NCBI GenBank assembly: GCA_009760855.2
Contig: WPIO01000035.1
Span: forward strand, 1,210,501 to 1,274,500
Length of the DNA: 64,000 nucleotides
Source of the DNA: Cristatella mucedo
Taxonomy: Eukaryota > Bryozoa > Phylactolaemata > Cristatellidae
Direction: 5' to 3'
Below the pieces are notes generated by a model. It had not been told where the DNA came from, made no database searches, and saw only the letters and a program-made list of their open reading frames with translations. Made by a program: the position numbers and the translations under genes. Within the stretch, counting starts at the first letter, position 1. Each line of letters begins with the position of its first letter. Below are positions 1-11,100 of the stretch, piece after piece.

Positions 1-900
1 AGATTTTTAAGATGAGATACCCGGTCTGTACCTACTATAAAGATTTCGTCTTGATAACACATACAATCCTTTAATGGCGACCGCAGCTGGTTCATTGCTC
101 TCTGGTAGATTGCTGGAGCTGAGGCAACACCGAATGGGAGACGGTTGTAGGCAATGAGTCCTTTATGTGAGGTATAGTAACGCATTGCAGAAATGCATCG
201 CCTAGCTGTATCTGAGCAAAGGCTCTTGACAGGTCACGTTTGGTGAACAATATACCACCGTTCATTTGTATATGACGATCTTCTGCAGATGACGTTGCGT
301 ACTTGTCAACATTAAGAGATGGATTTAACGTAACCTTATAATCACCACACAAATGGACACTGTCGTCAGGTTCAATGACTGGTGCAACCACCTTCACAAG
401 TTCTTTCTCATATTTTCTCTTATAGCGAATGGCACTGTCCTATGATTTTGATGCATATGTACAGTTCCTGGCTTAAGCCAGCGAACTTACTCAGGAAAAT
501 ATTTGAAGAGATCGGAGTATTTTGATAGTAGCATCGACACGTCGTCCTTGATGGACACCTGGTAAGATGCGATGCACTGATATAGAAGAAGTCGAAGTTA
601 AATGGTGCAATTCATTCTCGACCTAGCAGTGGAATATCTAATTCGAAAACTAAGAAAAGAAGCAACCGCGTTGCGATCGATCCGTGGCGTACGGTAGACC
701 ATATAACTTTCACTGGCTGCACAGTTTGAAGACTTCGACATGGGCGTAGTACTGCTGGCGTTTTCTTAAGAGACGGATGTGAGCGTAATTCTTTTCAAAA
801 ACGTCTGATTGACCTGTTGATACGCTCGACAATGTATCGAACTCGATGGGCATGTCGTGTCCCTCAATGTCTTCTTTAATAAAGTAGGCTGGCGGCACTA
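1..900 (-). mobile_element. Ty3/Gypsy LTR retrotransposon, decayed protease and reverse transcriptase
   Basis: Read on the minus strand, 898-710 carries a protease-like stretch ending in D-T-L-S-S-V-S, a changed form of the retroelement aspartic protease motif D-T/S-G. From about 470 down to 1 the reverse-transcriptase fingers and palm follow: 'VIEPDDSVHLCGDYKVTLNP', then a 'FTKRDLSRAFAQIQL' motif A region, then 'YNRLPFGVASAPAIYQRAM', then the active-site loop as Y-Q-D-E instead of Y-x-D-D. A frameshift near position 160-175 separates motif A from the LPFG block. The gag-to-pol order continues from the zinc knuckle upstream on the same strand. The element runs off the left edge, so RNase H and integrase are not visible. 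The frameshifts and the damaged catalytic loop make this a dead fragment. Confidence 0.85.
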
Positions 901-1089
901 GGCCATTGATGGTACGGATTCTTTTCCCTTCATCTTCAATGCGAGATAGTCACGGTATCAGAAGAAGTCGGTGTCAAGCTCCTGTTCGGCCTTCGACGCT
1001 GCCCTCCCGCCGCCGGTGCTCCACTGAGCGTGCATCTGCCTTTAGCGCCCTACCCAAGAGCGATGAAATGCCCGCCGACTTTCCTTTCA

Positions 1090-1160
1090 TTCGACTGACG
1101 TTCTGAAGATGGCCGACTTTCGAACAAATAAAGCAAGCGCTTTTTAAGTGTCGACGGTCC
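1090..1160 (-). mobile_element. Gag nucleocapsid zinc-knuckle remnant of the same Ty3/Gypsy element
   Basis: On the minus strand a short frame reads 'RRHLKSACFICSKVGHLQNV' followed by S-R. This is a C-x2-C-x4-H-x4-C nucleocapsid knuckle whose last cysteine is serine, preceded by basic residues as is usual in Gag. It lies just 5' of the protease remnant on the same strand, as expected for gag-pol. No long Gag frame survives around it, and the frame is broken before the protease. Short motif match only. Confidence 0.55.
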
Positions 1161-1339
1161 TGCCTCTGGAGATCCCGAGCCCAGCAAGAAGCACAGGGCT
1201 GCCTGTATTTTCTGTTTATTTAAGAAGCGAGAGCAGGCGCTTCGTTTCATGTGTAACGAATCGCCGGAGTGAGGTGTGATTTCCTGCTTTCGCTTCCGTT
1301 CGCCTACTCGCAGACAGCATCTCAAGCGAGAGTCATCCC

Positions 1340-2100
1340 AGAAATTACTTCCATTACATCCATTCGATCGAGGTGCAAATCAAGTTAGCCGGCTTAAGAA
1401 CACAGTGAAGACGTTGGATAAGCCGAATTGCTGGGATCAAATACTGCAGGTATAGACCTAAGAACGAGGCTATTTCCGATGAAGATAGAATAGAGAAAGC
1501 GGTGGAAAAATATATTCGGCGCTCTGAGCCGACAGCTTTGTGCAGTCTGGAACTGAACCTGCTAATTCTGGCTGTACCGCGAAAAGGAGCGAAAGAGGAA
1601 GAGAGAGCAAGAACAAGAAGGCGAACAAAGTACAAATGGCACCTTTGCTCGAGAATCAGAATTCGCAATGTGCAAAATCAGTGTATACAACTTCTACCTA
1701 ATTTTAAGTTTGCTTCTCAAGCCTCCGTTGCTGACTCCTTGTGAGACATATCTGAGCACAGACAGCCATGCGACTCGACGCCACGACAGCTCCACGCGAC
1801 AAATAGTGAGGATTCCGACTTTCCGTGGAGACTGGCGCGCAATTGCGTAGTTACCCAAAGCACGCGACAGGAAAGAAAGGCTCAACGAAATTAGGCTGCG
1901 AGCCTGGCGGGACTCGAGTGCGGAGGCGCTCATAGTATACAATCCAAAGATCGAGTTTAATGCATAGGCAGTCGTCAAGACCAGGCTGTCGAGATCGCTC
2001 TGTCCGCGAATCGGTAGTGCTAGCTAGCGTCGAGGGGCCAGTCTAAACGAAGGTGGCAAAAGCGTCCTGCAAAAAGTGCGCTCAGTTATTTCAGGATCAT
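1340..2100. other. Unassigned sequence, possibly further gag/5' part of the Gypsy element
   Basis: I see no recognisable gene, tRNA or repeat family here. Reading frames on both strands are short and give no family signature. By position it could be the degraded 5' portion of the neighbouring retrotransposon, but no LTR boundary could be placed. Confidence 0.3.
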
Positions 2101-2109
2101 TAACCTCAG

Positions 2110-2570
2110 CTTCCCGACGCGCTCTGCGTCGACCAGCGAGCCTCTTCCGATCCTCCGAGCTTCCTTCCGAGCCTACTCGGAGTCGCCTCCAAACTTCTTT
2201 CGAGCTCCCTCCGATCCTTGTGATCCTCCGATCTTCCTAGGAGGCTCCTGCGATCCTCCTCCGAGGAGGAGCCTTCGATCCGCCGAGTCTCCTGCGTTCC
2301 TGCTTCCTTCAAGCTTCTGCTGAGGCTCCTTCGAGTTTTCTTCGAGCCTTCACCGATCCTCCAAGCTTCCCCTGATCATCTGAGCTTTCTCCGATACTCG
2401 GAGCTTCCTTTGAGCCTCCTCCGATTTTGCTAGCTTCCCCTAAGCCTCTTTCAAGCCTCCTTTGAGGCTCCTGAGAGTTTCCTTCGAGCCACCTCTGAGG
2501 CTCTTGCGTGCTCCCTCGAGCTTCCTCCGATCGCTCGTCGGCGAGAGCGCTGCGTCCATTGCGACCGCAT
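2110..2570. repeat. Degenerate pyrimidine-rich minisatellite
   Basis: About 460 bases are built from imperfect repeats of roughly 15 bases resembling 'cctccgagcttcctt', with variants such as 'cctccgatcttcc' and 'cttcgagcctcc'. The plus strand is strongly pyrimidine-rich. The open frames across it on the minus strand (Glu/Ser/Arg/Gly-rich) are products of the repeat, not genes. Confidence 0.75.
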
Positions 2571-2599
2571 CTCTTGCCCTCGCTCGCTGCTTCCACTGA

Positions 2600-2653
<54 letters not shown>

Positions 2654-2730
2654 AGAGAGAGAGATAAAGAGAGAGATAGAGAGATAGATAAAGAGAGAGA
2701 GAGAGAGATAAAGAGAGAGAGAGAGAGAGT
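2600..2730. repeat. (GA)n microsatellite with GATA interruptions
   Basis: A near-continuous run of GA dinucleotides with occasional 'gata' and 'gaaa' interruptions. It directly follows the pyrimidine-rich minisatellite, so purine/pyrimidine strand asymmetry reverses abruptly near 2600. Confidence 0.95.
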
Positions 2731-2794
2731 GGGCAAAAATTGTAAACTGATTCCTGCGCCATTCACTCCATACCAGGCATTAACCGGTGCACCG

Positions 2795-2940
2795 CTAGTT
2801 CTATTTCGTAGGGGGCGGGCAGCAAGGACCTCCAACCGCTGGTTTGGCCCAGTTGCTAAGGTGCTCGACCCGATCAAGGTCTGGCCGAGGTCGTGGGGTC
2901 GAGCCCCGTGGCATATGAGTGAAACGCCTGAATAGAGATA
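2795..2940 (+). mobile_element. tRNA-derived SINE, family 1
   Basis: The head has tRNA promoter-like blocks: an A-box-like stretch around 'cagttgctaaggtgctcgac' and a B box 'gtggggtcgagcccc'. A short tail 'cgcctgaatagagataaag' through 'gctatacaaatgaa' follows. Related minus-strand copies lie at 19.2, 55.0, 61.9 and 62.1 kb. The tail resembles the 3' ends of the LINEs in this window. It is not a tRNA gene, because no cloverleaf closes. Confidence 0.75.
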
Positions 2941-3364
2941 AAGTTCTCCGATGCCGCTATACAAATGAATAACAAAAATCAGGGCAAGTGTCAATGAGCT
3001 GGCTCGGGTAGACTTTCTATTGTGTCCAGTAGCAGGACTCGTGCGTCCGACTTCGAAGACGATGGATCGGGTCGCACGTCAGCGGTGACATGGAGATGAT
3101 GGGTGCTCTCACATGTAGGTAGCTAGGCGTATGAAATGTGACCTGCTGGTAGGCTTGATACGTGAAGCGCGAGATTTGAACGTTTTGTCCAAGCCGATGG
3201 GTCCGTGAGACCACACGTGTCGTGCGTCAGCAGCAGCTCTCTGGGCGCTCCTCCGATAACTCGCTCCCAGCGCTCTGTGGCGGTTTCTGCGTGATTGTCC
3301 TTTGGCTACGAATGCTTCGCTTATAGACGTGCTAGTCCTTGCCGACGAGTGACGGACAGACAAC
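2941..3364. other. Unassigned intergenic sequence
   Basis: No recognised gene or repeat. Minus-strand frames of 65-119 codons overlap each other in different phases and show no family features. Confidence 0.3.
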
Positions 3365-3560
3365 GGCGAGGCCCCTGAGTCTTGCAGCGTGGCTAACGAC
3401 TGGCAAGTGCAGCACCAACGCACAAAGGTATGCCGCTGGTAGCGAAATACGGCAGCAGCGAAGAGCACTCGCTAGCTTAAGATAGCAAGTCCATAGCCGT
3501 GGTCTAGACAAGTGTATTGCACAACGACGGTGGGTTGCAGGCGTCCAGCAGCGGCTGCGG
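3365..3560 (+). repeat. Dispersed repeat R2, copy 1
   Basis: This stretch is recognisably similar to 35200-35400. Shared blocks include 'aggtatgccg(c/a)tggtagc', 'cgaagagc(a/g)ctcg' and 'caagtccata'. The edges are indistinct and no coding capacity is evident. It may belong to a non-autonomous transposon. Confidence 0.5.
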
Positions 3561-4270
3561 CGTTCGGCGCCCTCGAGCACCGCCACGCTGCCGCCGCCGA
3601 CCAGACCAGCGCAAAGTGCCTCAGGGGGGCCGGCCCAACTGCTGCCTGGCGCGAATGCTAGAGCTCTGCAGACTGCCTAATGCAAGATTTGTCCTGTTTG
3701 TAATTCAGGAGTCACGAATAGCATTTCGGCGGCCATAATCTGGCTGATCTAGCACGACACCGTTTCCCGTGCTGGCGCAGGAGGAGCTTCGCGTGAGCCG
3801 CCGCCGCCACCGCTGCGTGTGCACAGCAACCGCAGCAGCAACCAGCTCAACCGCGAGGTTTCGCACCAAGTGGCAAGCACCACGCCTACTCCGGCCGACC
3901 CGTGTATTCAAAGCTCCAGGGAGGAAACAGGCAACTTCTCAGCAAACTAGCGCCTGCAGCTGCGGCGGCCGCTGCAACGACCGCTACTATCGACCTTAGC
4001 AGCTATTAACGAGCTTCGCTACGGCGACCGCCTCAAAATTAGCGCCTAATGCAGCCAGCTTACAACGACCGGCCAGCGACCCGCGGCCGAGATCTGCTCT
4101 TCATTAGTGCCACGCATTGCTACCGCGGAGCCGAAATGAAGTCCGTTGGGCGAAGCCGCCGCTGCCCTCCGCGAGATAGCACGCCTGGTGGACGGACTTG
4201 TGTAGCGCGATGCCCTTTGGGCTGGGCAGTGGCATTCCGATTTCGGACTTAAAAGCGCTGTGATGTGGCG
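3561..4270. other. GC-rich unassigned sequence
   Basis: GC-rich sequence with short overlapping frames on both strands and no protein family signature. No CpG-island-linked gene start could be tied to it. Confidence 0.3.
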
Positions 4271-4274
4271 TTGG

Positions 4275-4440
4275 AGTGCGCTTTCACCAAGTTAGCCTTA
4301 TAAGCCAGCGCTCACTGGTGTTGCCTTGGCACGGCAATGATCAGTTCGCTGAAAATACGCTCGTCATCTGGCGAATCCAGCTCTCACGTGCCTACTCATT
4401 TACTTTCGCCATCGATAAGCAGATGGCCAACCGGTCGCTC
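4275..4440 (+). repeat. Dispersed repeat R1, copy 1
   Basis: Shares blocks such as 'tcaccaagttagcctta', 'gaaaatacgctcgtcatctg' and 'aagcagatggc' with 7335-7490. The match spans about 160 bases with scattered substitutions. No coding frame is conserved between the two copies, so this is an interspersed non-coding element. Confidence 0.65.
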
Positions 4441-4450
4441 ACTCTATCTC

Positions 4451-4505
<55 letters not shown>
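4451..4505. repeat. (CT)n microsatellite
   Basis: About 27 consecutive CT dinucleotides directly after repeat R1. The Ser/Leu-repeat and Arg/Glu-repeat open frames that cross it are artefacts. Confidence 0.97.
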
Positions 4506-4507
<2 letters not shown>

Positions 4508-6480
4508 CCTTCACCGGATAATCTTGTGAAGCTCGCATCACCCACCACAAGAAGCCGTTAAATGCAAGATGACCGTGGCTACGGAGGCGCCCTCCAGCGA
4601 CCGAGTGACGTTGCGGCCGATCGCCGCGGAAGCGCAGCCAAGGGCGCCGCCCCCTGCCCACCCACCCCCCCCAAAAGCTACTCACTCGCTTCCGAGAGCG
4701 TTCTCGGCTGACACTCTCCGACTCGAGTGGCGGCCCTCGCAGATCGCTCCCGCGTGCTGGCCCCGCGTGCGGGCGACGCTCAATCGACGAGAGAGCGTTC
4801 GCTGCCGCTGCTTCGTGGCTGCGACTGCTCTAAGGATAATTGCCCCCGAGATGTGCACTTATCCGTATTAGGTAAGCGGGAAATAGCTCCAGGGAATCGG
4901 TAGGACCCTGTAACCCGATTTAGTGCGGTCTGGTCAGCGGCAGCTGCAGCAGTAGCAGTGGGAAGACTGACTCCGGCGGCGCCAGCGCAAGGCTCTGCCG
5001 AGCCGTCGAATATATTAGCGGATTGCGTCTTCTCCAAGCGGCAGCTCAGATTGCCAAGCTGCACGATCAATTCCGTGCGACTTACTTTCGCCTGACTCTC
5101 TCTTGGTCGTTGCGGCGAATCGTGTCGCGCGGATCTTCGTCAGCGCGATATTAACCCTCCCCGACAGCAGCGGCGGCCGCACCGAGCCGTTCTCCCTTTC
5201 CGCTCGCGATCGATCTTCGATCGGGCTTCGATTCTCTCGCGCGTGCCGACACGCCGTCCGGCATCGCAAAATTTCAGGAGAGCTGTACGGAAAAGACAGC
5301 AACGACAAACGAGCGAGCTGTGCTGTGCTGACTGCAAGAAACGGCAGCCAGCTCTGTCCGTCCCTGTAATCGGGAGCTAAGATTTGAACGCGAGTCTAGC
5401 GCGCCAGCGTTTCCGGCTCGTCACTCCCCCTCCTGTAGCTGGCCAACGACAAAAGATTAGTCGGACGCCATGGCAGGCCGCAAGGATGCCGAGGGCTAGC
5501 TGTCCGTCCGCAAAGGCAGCACTTGATCCAGCGGATGGCGGCGACAGCTACCTCGACGAGCGCTAGCCAGCCGCACTCTCCCCCGACACGTTTATGTGCA
5601 TCGACGCGGCGACACAGCTTCCAGATGTCACCTGCGAGCAGTACACTGCGTCGTCTCGCTAAAAGAGCCCAATTTCTTGAAATGGTTTCGCCTACTCGCG
5701 ACATCAACTCGCTCGCAGGAAGCGCAGTGTGGTAGTATTTATGGTTGTTATATAGATGTATATATGTTTTTAAATATGTATATAGTAGGCTGTGAATCGT
5801 AGTTGATAAGACGCTATCGCGCGATGAGTATACTACCACTCTGCTACGTACTATTCTGATATATGTATTTATTTATTTATTTCGTGCTGAAGTTAAATCA
5901 CACGCCTTAATAGCTTGAATCCATAATAACTTAAGCTTCCTGCCTTTTATTTGATTGCGACTTGATCTCTCCAGGTTCAGATTGAAATGCACAATATCAC
6001 TCATCGCAGCATCAGCACTAGCTTACGTGCTCGAGCTTCCTTTCAAGACCTCTTCGTTGCTATCGAGCGGTCATCGTTCACTGCGACGCATCGGCTGTGC
6101 ACAGGTAGCAGCTTCAGCCTCTAAGTGCACATCTCATAGCGTAGCTTTCTCCATCCGCTCAGGCCATTCTAGCTTCCAGCAATATGGGGTTCTCATACTA
6201 GATGATCAGTCGCTGTGGGTCATGTTGCCATCCCGTCCAGCACGGCAGCCATCTGCAAATATTTAACGTACAGCTTGCGAAAAGAAAGTCTTCTGCAGAT
6301 GCTTTTGCGGTCTTGTGGCGCTGCCACGGGATTCTGTTTTTGTGGGTTTATGGTTTATTGAGGTTTATGGTTTGATCAGTTTATTTTTAATGGAGGAAGA
6401 GTCATGACCTGCAGAGAAGGAGCCACAGGAACGCGGGGCGCAGGAGAGAACGGTCACGAGCCGTCGAGCTGCGAGCCCAT
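4506..6480. other. Unassigned intergenic sequence
   Basis: GC-rich to about 5.7 kb, then AT-richer with short 'tatgta' and 'ttta' runs near 5750-5880. Overlapping frames of 60-147 codons appear in several phases, but none has a recognisable domain, signal peptide or exon borders. No gene supported. Confidence 0.3.
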
Positions 6481-6484
6481 CTAT

Positions 6485-6960
6485 ACAAATGTTCGTGAAC
6501 ATAGGGTGACGTAATGTAATGTTTCTCCGTCTCTAACTCCACAAAGTCATAAAGACCATGTGGGTGTCACGCAGGAGAGTTTTGTATAGCTCACTCACAG
6601 CCTAAGCGGCTTTCGGTACGCATTCGGCAGCCAACAGACTTCGTCTCACGCAACAAAGACAAAGTAGGAAGCATAGGGAAGCAGTTGAGGTAGTGAGTAG
6701 CATGAAAGTAGCGGCTCAGGACTGCTGAAAAGGATGAGCCATAGTCGGAAGCAGGAGATTAGTTGTCATTGCGTAAGAATTGTGGAAGCGAGTTCCACAG
6801 TCTAGGACCTGCAGAGCTAGAGCTTCAGAGTTTCCTTGCCGTTGGGTGCTTGCTGTTGGAGTGTCAAACTAAAGCTTCATTATCGAAAAATAATGTACAC
6901 GCGGGTGCAATCTTTGTAGCTCTCTTTCAGACTGCACTGCCTGCTTGTGCACTCGATTGA
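6485..6960 (-). mobile_element. LINE family B, 3' end (degraded)
   Basis: On the minus strand this reads as the C-terminal end of a CR1/L2-type LINE polyprotein, with '[18 protein letters not shown]', followed by the same 3' untranslated sequence as at 52.5-52.74 kb ('ctatacaaaact', 'gacacccaca'). It is frameshifted and 5' truncated. Truncation at the 5' end is typical of target-primed reverse transcription. Confidence 0.75.
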
Positions 6961-7334
6961 TTTTGTGCGAAAGGCACGCGATACCGACAAGTAGCCAGGC
7001 TCAATATTGGACACATGCTGACAGCGAGCAAATTGGCCACACTCTTTTGTGGATGTGGACCTAAGAGCCGGTTTGTTCGCGAAGCACGTTTCATTTGCCT
7101 TCGGCTGAATAACCTGACCAGCTTCTAGAGAACCGTCGGCCGTATTCAGTCACCTCGACAACACTTTACTCTCACGCTATAATATTAGTAAAGCAAGGTA
7201 TTTATACAGCGTCCCGCGAGATGTTAATGTCTCTTAGCACTTAACATAGGCTGGAGGTGTAGAAATCGGCCGATTATCCGATGCGGAAGGCGCACGTTTC
7301 CACAGGTTAAGTTGCGCGCTGCCTGACGCATCTT
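6961..7334. other. Unassigned intergenic sequence
   Basis: I see no gene, repeat family or regulatory signature. Confidence 0.3.
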
Positions 7335-7490
7335 CATTCACCAAGTTAGCCTTATTAGCTGGCAATGAATTTGCATCGGCACGGCAGTGCTTAGTGCACT
7401 GAAAATACGCTCGTCATCTGGCGCATTTAGCTCTCACGCATCTACTTATTTCCCTGTGTCGTTGACAAGCAGATGGCAAACCAGTCTTAT
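7335..7490 (+). repeat. Dispersed repeat R1, copy 2
   Basis: Second copy of the element at 4275-4440, in the same orientation, sharing the 'gaaaatacgctcgtcatctg' block and the 'acaagcagatggca' end. Unlike copy 1 it is not followed by a CT tract. Confidence 0.65.
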
Positions 7491-8245
7491 GATTCGAGGT
7501 TATTATAAAAAATTCAGGATCAGTGATCAATATATCAATGCTCAAGGACTCGAATATAATGGCGCTGCTATCGCTTTGTATGTAAAGACCGGTAAGATTA
7601 CGCGTACTTTCAAAATTGCAAGATCGTCTTCTACCACGAAAGAGCTCTTTACAGGTTGCCTTACATTACATGGTTCCTAGCAGCTGCACTTGAACTATTC
7701 TCCTACGTATGCCTCCCCAAAAGGGTTTAAATCTCAGACGTAATTAAATTTGGTGAAATTGGAAGAAAAATAGAATACTTCGTGCAGCATTTTCTCAGGA
7801 AAGGCAAAGCAACGCTCACGCACAAACAAGTAGTTAATAACTGTCTCTGGTCGAGTACAAGGCCACTGTGAGCATGACAAAAAACTCACCACTGCCAAGA
7901 TAATTCCAGCAAAGAACAGTCCTAAACAGATAATTAAATAATGTCTCAGTTTTCGACGATACTGGCAGTGACTCTAGGCTACATTCCTGGTAGCTCTGCA
8001 CCTACGGCAAGCTCGCTGCGAATTCCAGCAGACCGTGTGACGTCATAGGCAGCATTACTGTCACTTTGTAATCGAACAAGCCCTCGCACGATGCTACTCT
8101 CCAACAACTTTTGACAGCTCCTGCTCGTGGTACGTTTTTAGTTTCGAAATGCTCCATTCGCATCGAAAAAACTGTGTTCAAGAATGCATGATATTAACAA
8201 TGCTCTAACGGTGCTGGCAATGTCCATTTCCGTGTTGCTAACCTA
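7491..8245. other. Unassigned intergenic sequence
   Basis: No gene recognised. Short frames only. Confidence 0.3.
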
Positions 8246-8249
8246 ACAG

Positions 8250-8895
8250 TTCACCTACCGGCATGTGCAATCAGGCGATTACAGCCGGTGCAAAACTCCG
8301 CAACTAGGCTTGGCTGTCGTGAACGTCGCAGTTGCCACATTACACCACTTCTCGCCGACCTGCACTGGTTACCAGTCAAGCAACGGATCGACTTCAAGGC
8401 CTTGTCGCTCACTTTTAGGTCCCTTCATTCTATGGCTCCAGCCTATCTCTCCGACATACTCCCCCATCAGGCCAAACATCGTACCACCCGCTTTTCTGAA
8501 TCCAACAGTCTAGAAATACCTCGTACAAACCTTAAATCCTTTGGAGACCGTGCATTTAGTTCGTATGCTCCCAAAGCCTGGAACTCCCTTTAGCTTGCGT
8601 CAAAACATCCCCTGACTTGACCGCATTTAAAAAGAACTTAAATAGACATCTATTTAGGACGGCATTTAGCGGGTCCCTGTGATTCGTCCCCTATGTGCTT
8701 ATGCTTGCTGACATTACGCTTGCTGCCACTAACCACACTTGCATGCTGACCCTGTGCATGTCACCCCTAACCATGTTATTCATGTTTATCAAGTATGATA
8801 TTACTCACATTCAATCTTGCTTCCCTTTGCAGCAGATGTAAAGCGCCTAGAAAGAGATTGAGTTCTCTGAGGGCGTTTTATCAAGTGCATTATTG
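8250..8895 (+). mobile_element. LINE family A (CR1/L2-type), 3' fragment
   Basis: The translated plus strand shows the C-terminal part of a LINE polyprotein: 'LPACAIRRLQPVQNSA', then 'PLLADLHWLPVKQRIDFKAL' and 'SDILPHQAKHRTTRFSESNS', closely matching the longer copy at 13.9-15.2 kb. It has frameshifts. The 3' UTR at 8680-8895 ends in the family hairpin 'aaagcgcctagaaagagatt...gagggcg' and a short TTA-rich tail. The fragment is 5' truncated. Confidence 0.85.
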
Positions 8896-9399
8896 TTATT
8901 ACTATTATTTCACGTCTCAAGTTTTTCTCGTGTTTCAAATTAGTTATTATAGCTTCAAGACAAAAGCTCTTATTGGCGCGTTCTCCGAATAACATGTACC
9001 CACCTCTCAAAGTATAAAACAGTTTTTTTAAGTCATCTGAAAAATAAAAACCCGCTTCTTGGCTTCTTGTCATCTTGCCATGCTAAATTGAAAGCATATG
9101 GCGATTGGACCTTCAGTTGATACGCTCCGAAAGTCTTGAACTCACTCTTGGCTTTGGTCACTACCTACATTGAGTTTGTATTCCTTGAGTCTCAGATGAA
9201 CAAGCAGCAAGTTTGCTAAGCTGACCGAGCGTCCAAGTGAACTTCTCTTATTGTTCTGCGTAATTGGCGCGCTTACCACTGGATTATTCAGAGCACTTTA
9301 ATAATCAGGAGTCTACTCACCGCTAACATGTTACTGTCACTTGCACTTGGATGGCATAACTTTTCGCAAATCGGATCACGATAAAGACAACTTGATATC

Positions 9400-10100
9400 T
9401 ATGGTAAAATTAAGTGTTACATAAAAATTGGAAAACCTAACCCTCAAAATGACTTCAACCAGCATATCTCCAGTGGCATCTGCATACAACTTGTGTATCC
9501 TGTTACTAAGCGACCTTTCATAAGACGATCAATTCAGCTATAAAATCAAGTCTGCCTACTATCAGCTAAATGGCATTTCAAAAATTTGAGGCAACTTAAA
9601 GACAAGTAGCGAATCCAAGCTGGTTCATATATTTCTGACATCCCGTCTTGACTTCTACAACTCACTACTTTCAGTTCTTTCACTTCTAGCACTGCTCAAT
9701 AAGGCGATTACAGCCTGCGGAAACTCGTGGCTCGTCTAGCGTGTGTTCAACTGTGTAGCTACTACATAACGTCACTTCTGTCTGAGCTTTAAGGCTCGCT
9801 ATTAACAAGTGTCGGATCGATTTCAGGGTCTTCTCTCTTGCTTAAAGGTGGCATGCGCAAGCCTACCTGTCCGACATCCTTGCTCCGCACGTGGGCTCTC
9901 GCACCACCCCTCCTTACTATCTAGCCATCTCGGGTCGTCTCGCACTAAGGAAAATGTTGCTCGGGCCCTCGGCTTGTTTGTACCGCAAGTTGGGCACTCG
10001 CTTACAGCCACCCCCATTACCTGAATCATTTAAGTCTCAACTATAGACAAGTCTGTTCGGGTCGATATTCAATTCATTTAAACAAAATGCTTGTTGCTTT
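9400..10100 (+). mobile_element. LINE family A fragment, highly degraded
   Basis: Nucleotide blocks equivalent to the copy at 13.9 kb appear in the same order: 'ccagcatatctccagt', 'acatcccgtcttgacttct', 'aacaagtgtcggatcgattt' and a 'gcctacctgtccgacatcc' segment. Many stops and indels break the frame. The SINE at 10.2 kb follows immediately. Confidence 0.65.
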
Positions 10101-10219
10101 CCTGTGTGCATTGCGTTCTGACCTGTGCATGATTCAATGCATACTAATAGCCAGAGGTCCTTCTAACCGGAGGCCTCAAGTGCCGCTTTGCCTGCCTAAG
10201 CCTGCACGCCTGAATCTTA

Positions 10220-10565
10220 GCCTAGCGTTAATGTGCTTGCTCTTCACAACCCAGGTCATTTGTTCGAGTCCTGCAGTGGATAATATTTTATTGCTGAATG
10301 CAAGCAGTGGTTATGGCCATGAAGGCTCTTCTGCTGATATTGAATACATTAAAAAAGGCTGTTAAATCAGCTAACCTATTCCAAGCACGATACTTGCTTG
10401 CTTTTGAAGATTAGGCTAAACATGATGCAGTGCATGTCATTAGCACTTGGTTATTACTTATCTGGCATCGTAATAATCTAGTATGGAGTACCGAAACGCT
10501 TGGGTAGAGATTTAGATCTCTTAGGGCACTATTTTAATGAATTAATGTAATAATTACTATTATTA
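10220..10565 (+). mobile_element. tRNA-derived SINE, family 2
   Basis: The head includes an A-box-like 'gttaatgtgcttgctcttca' and a B box 'tgttcgagtcctgcagtgg'. A body follows with 'attttattgctg' and 'ccatgaaggctcttctgc', then 'gttaaatcagct'. The far 3' tail 'gcttgggtagagattta' to 'gggcactattttaatgaa' is LINE-like and ends in TTA-rich sequence. The same architecture is embedded in every unit of the array at 40.56-50.48 kb. Length is about 340 bases, longer than family 1. Confidence 0.7.
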
Positions 10566-10929
10566 ATCTCGTGAGACTGGAGCCTCGGTTGACAGTGGCT
10601 GATGGGTAACTTAGGTATCTCAATGTCCGTATTTAAAATTCTTGCCTATTTCTAAGTACTCTGCCAGCCATCATTTGAGGGTGCCTGTGGCTGAAAATCC
10701 GGCAGTTATGACAGTCTACACCAAAGATTTTAGGATTTAAGGACTCGCTATAGATAGAGAGGTATTGCAAATTGTGCTGTTGCTATCGTCGCACGTGGTG
10801 CAAATTGCTGCAACAACACTACAGCAGTGCTGCCACTCAAACACCACGAAGGTGGCGGCGTGCATTTGTGATCCGTTCATTGTGTATCAACAACTGCTAA
10901 AGATCACGCTATAATCACACATCGGACTC

Positions 10930-11100
10930 TTTCAACTTTCTTACAGCTTGTATTGCCACTATGGCTCATCCTTTTCAGCGGTCCTGAGCTGCTACTTCCA
11001 TGCTACTCATTACATCAACTGCTCTCTTGACTCAGCTATTCTTCTCACTTTCTTTGTTGCATGAGATAAAGTCTCTTGGCTACTACTCTCTTCAGCCTCG
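10930..11100 (+). mobile_element. LINE family B, short C-terminal/3' fragment
   Basis: The plus strand contains 'actatggctcatccttttca', 'ctgagctgctacttccatgc' and 'ctcattac', matching the corresponding part of the LINE end at 52.5 kb. No open frame remains. Confidence 0.65.

Noticed and set aside
2440..2994. 184-codon Ser/Leu-rich frame on the minus strand
   Set aside because: Produced by the (GA)n tract and the pyrimidine minisatellite. No domain and strong low-complexity bias.
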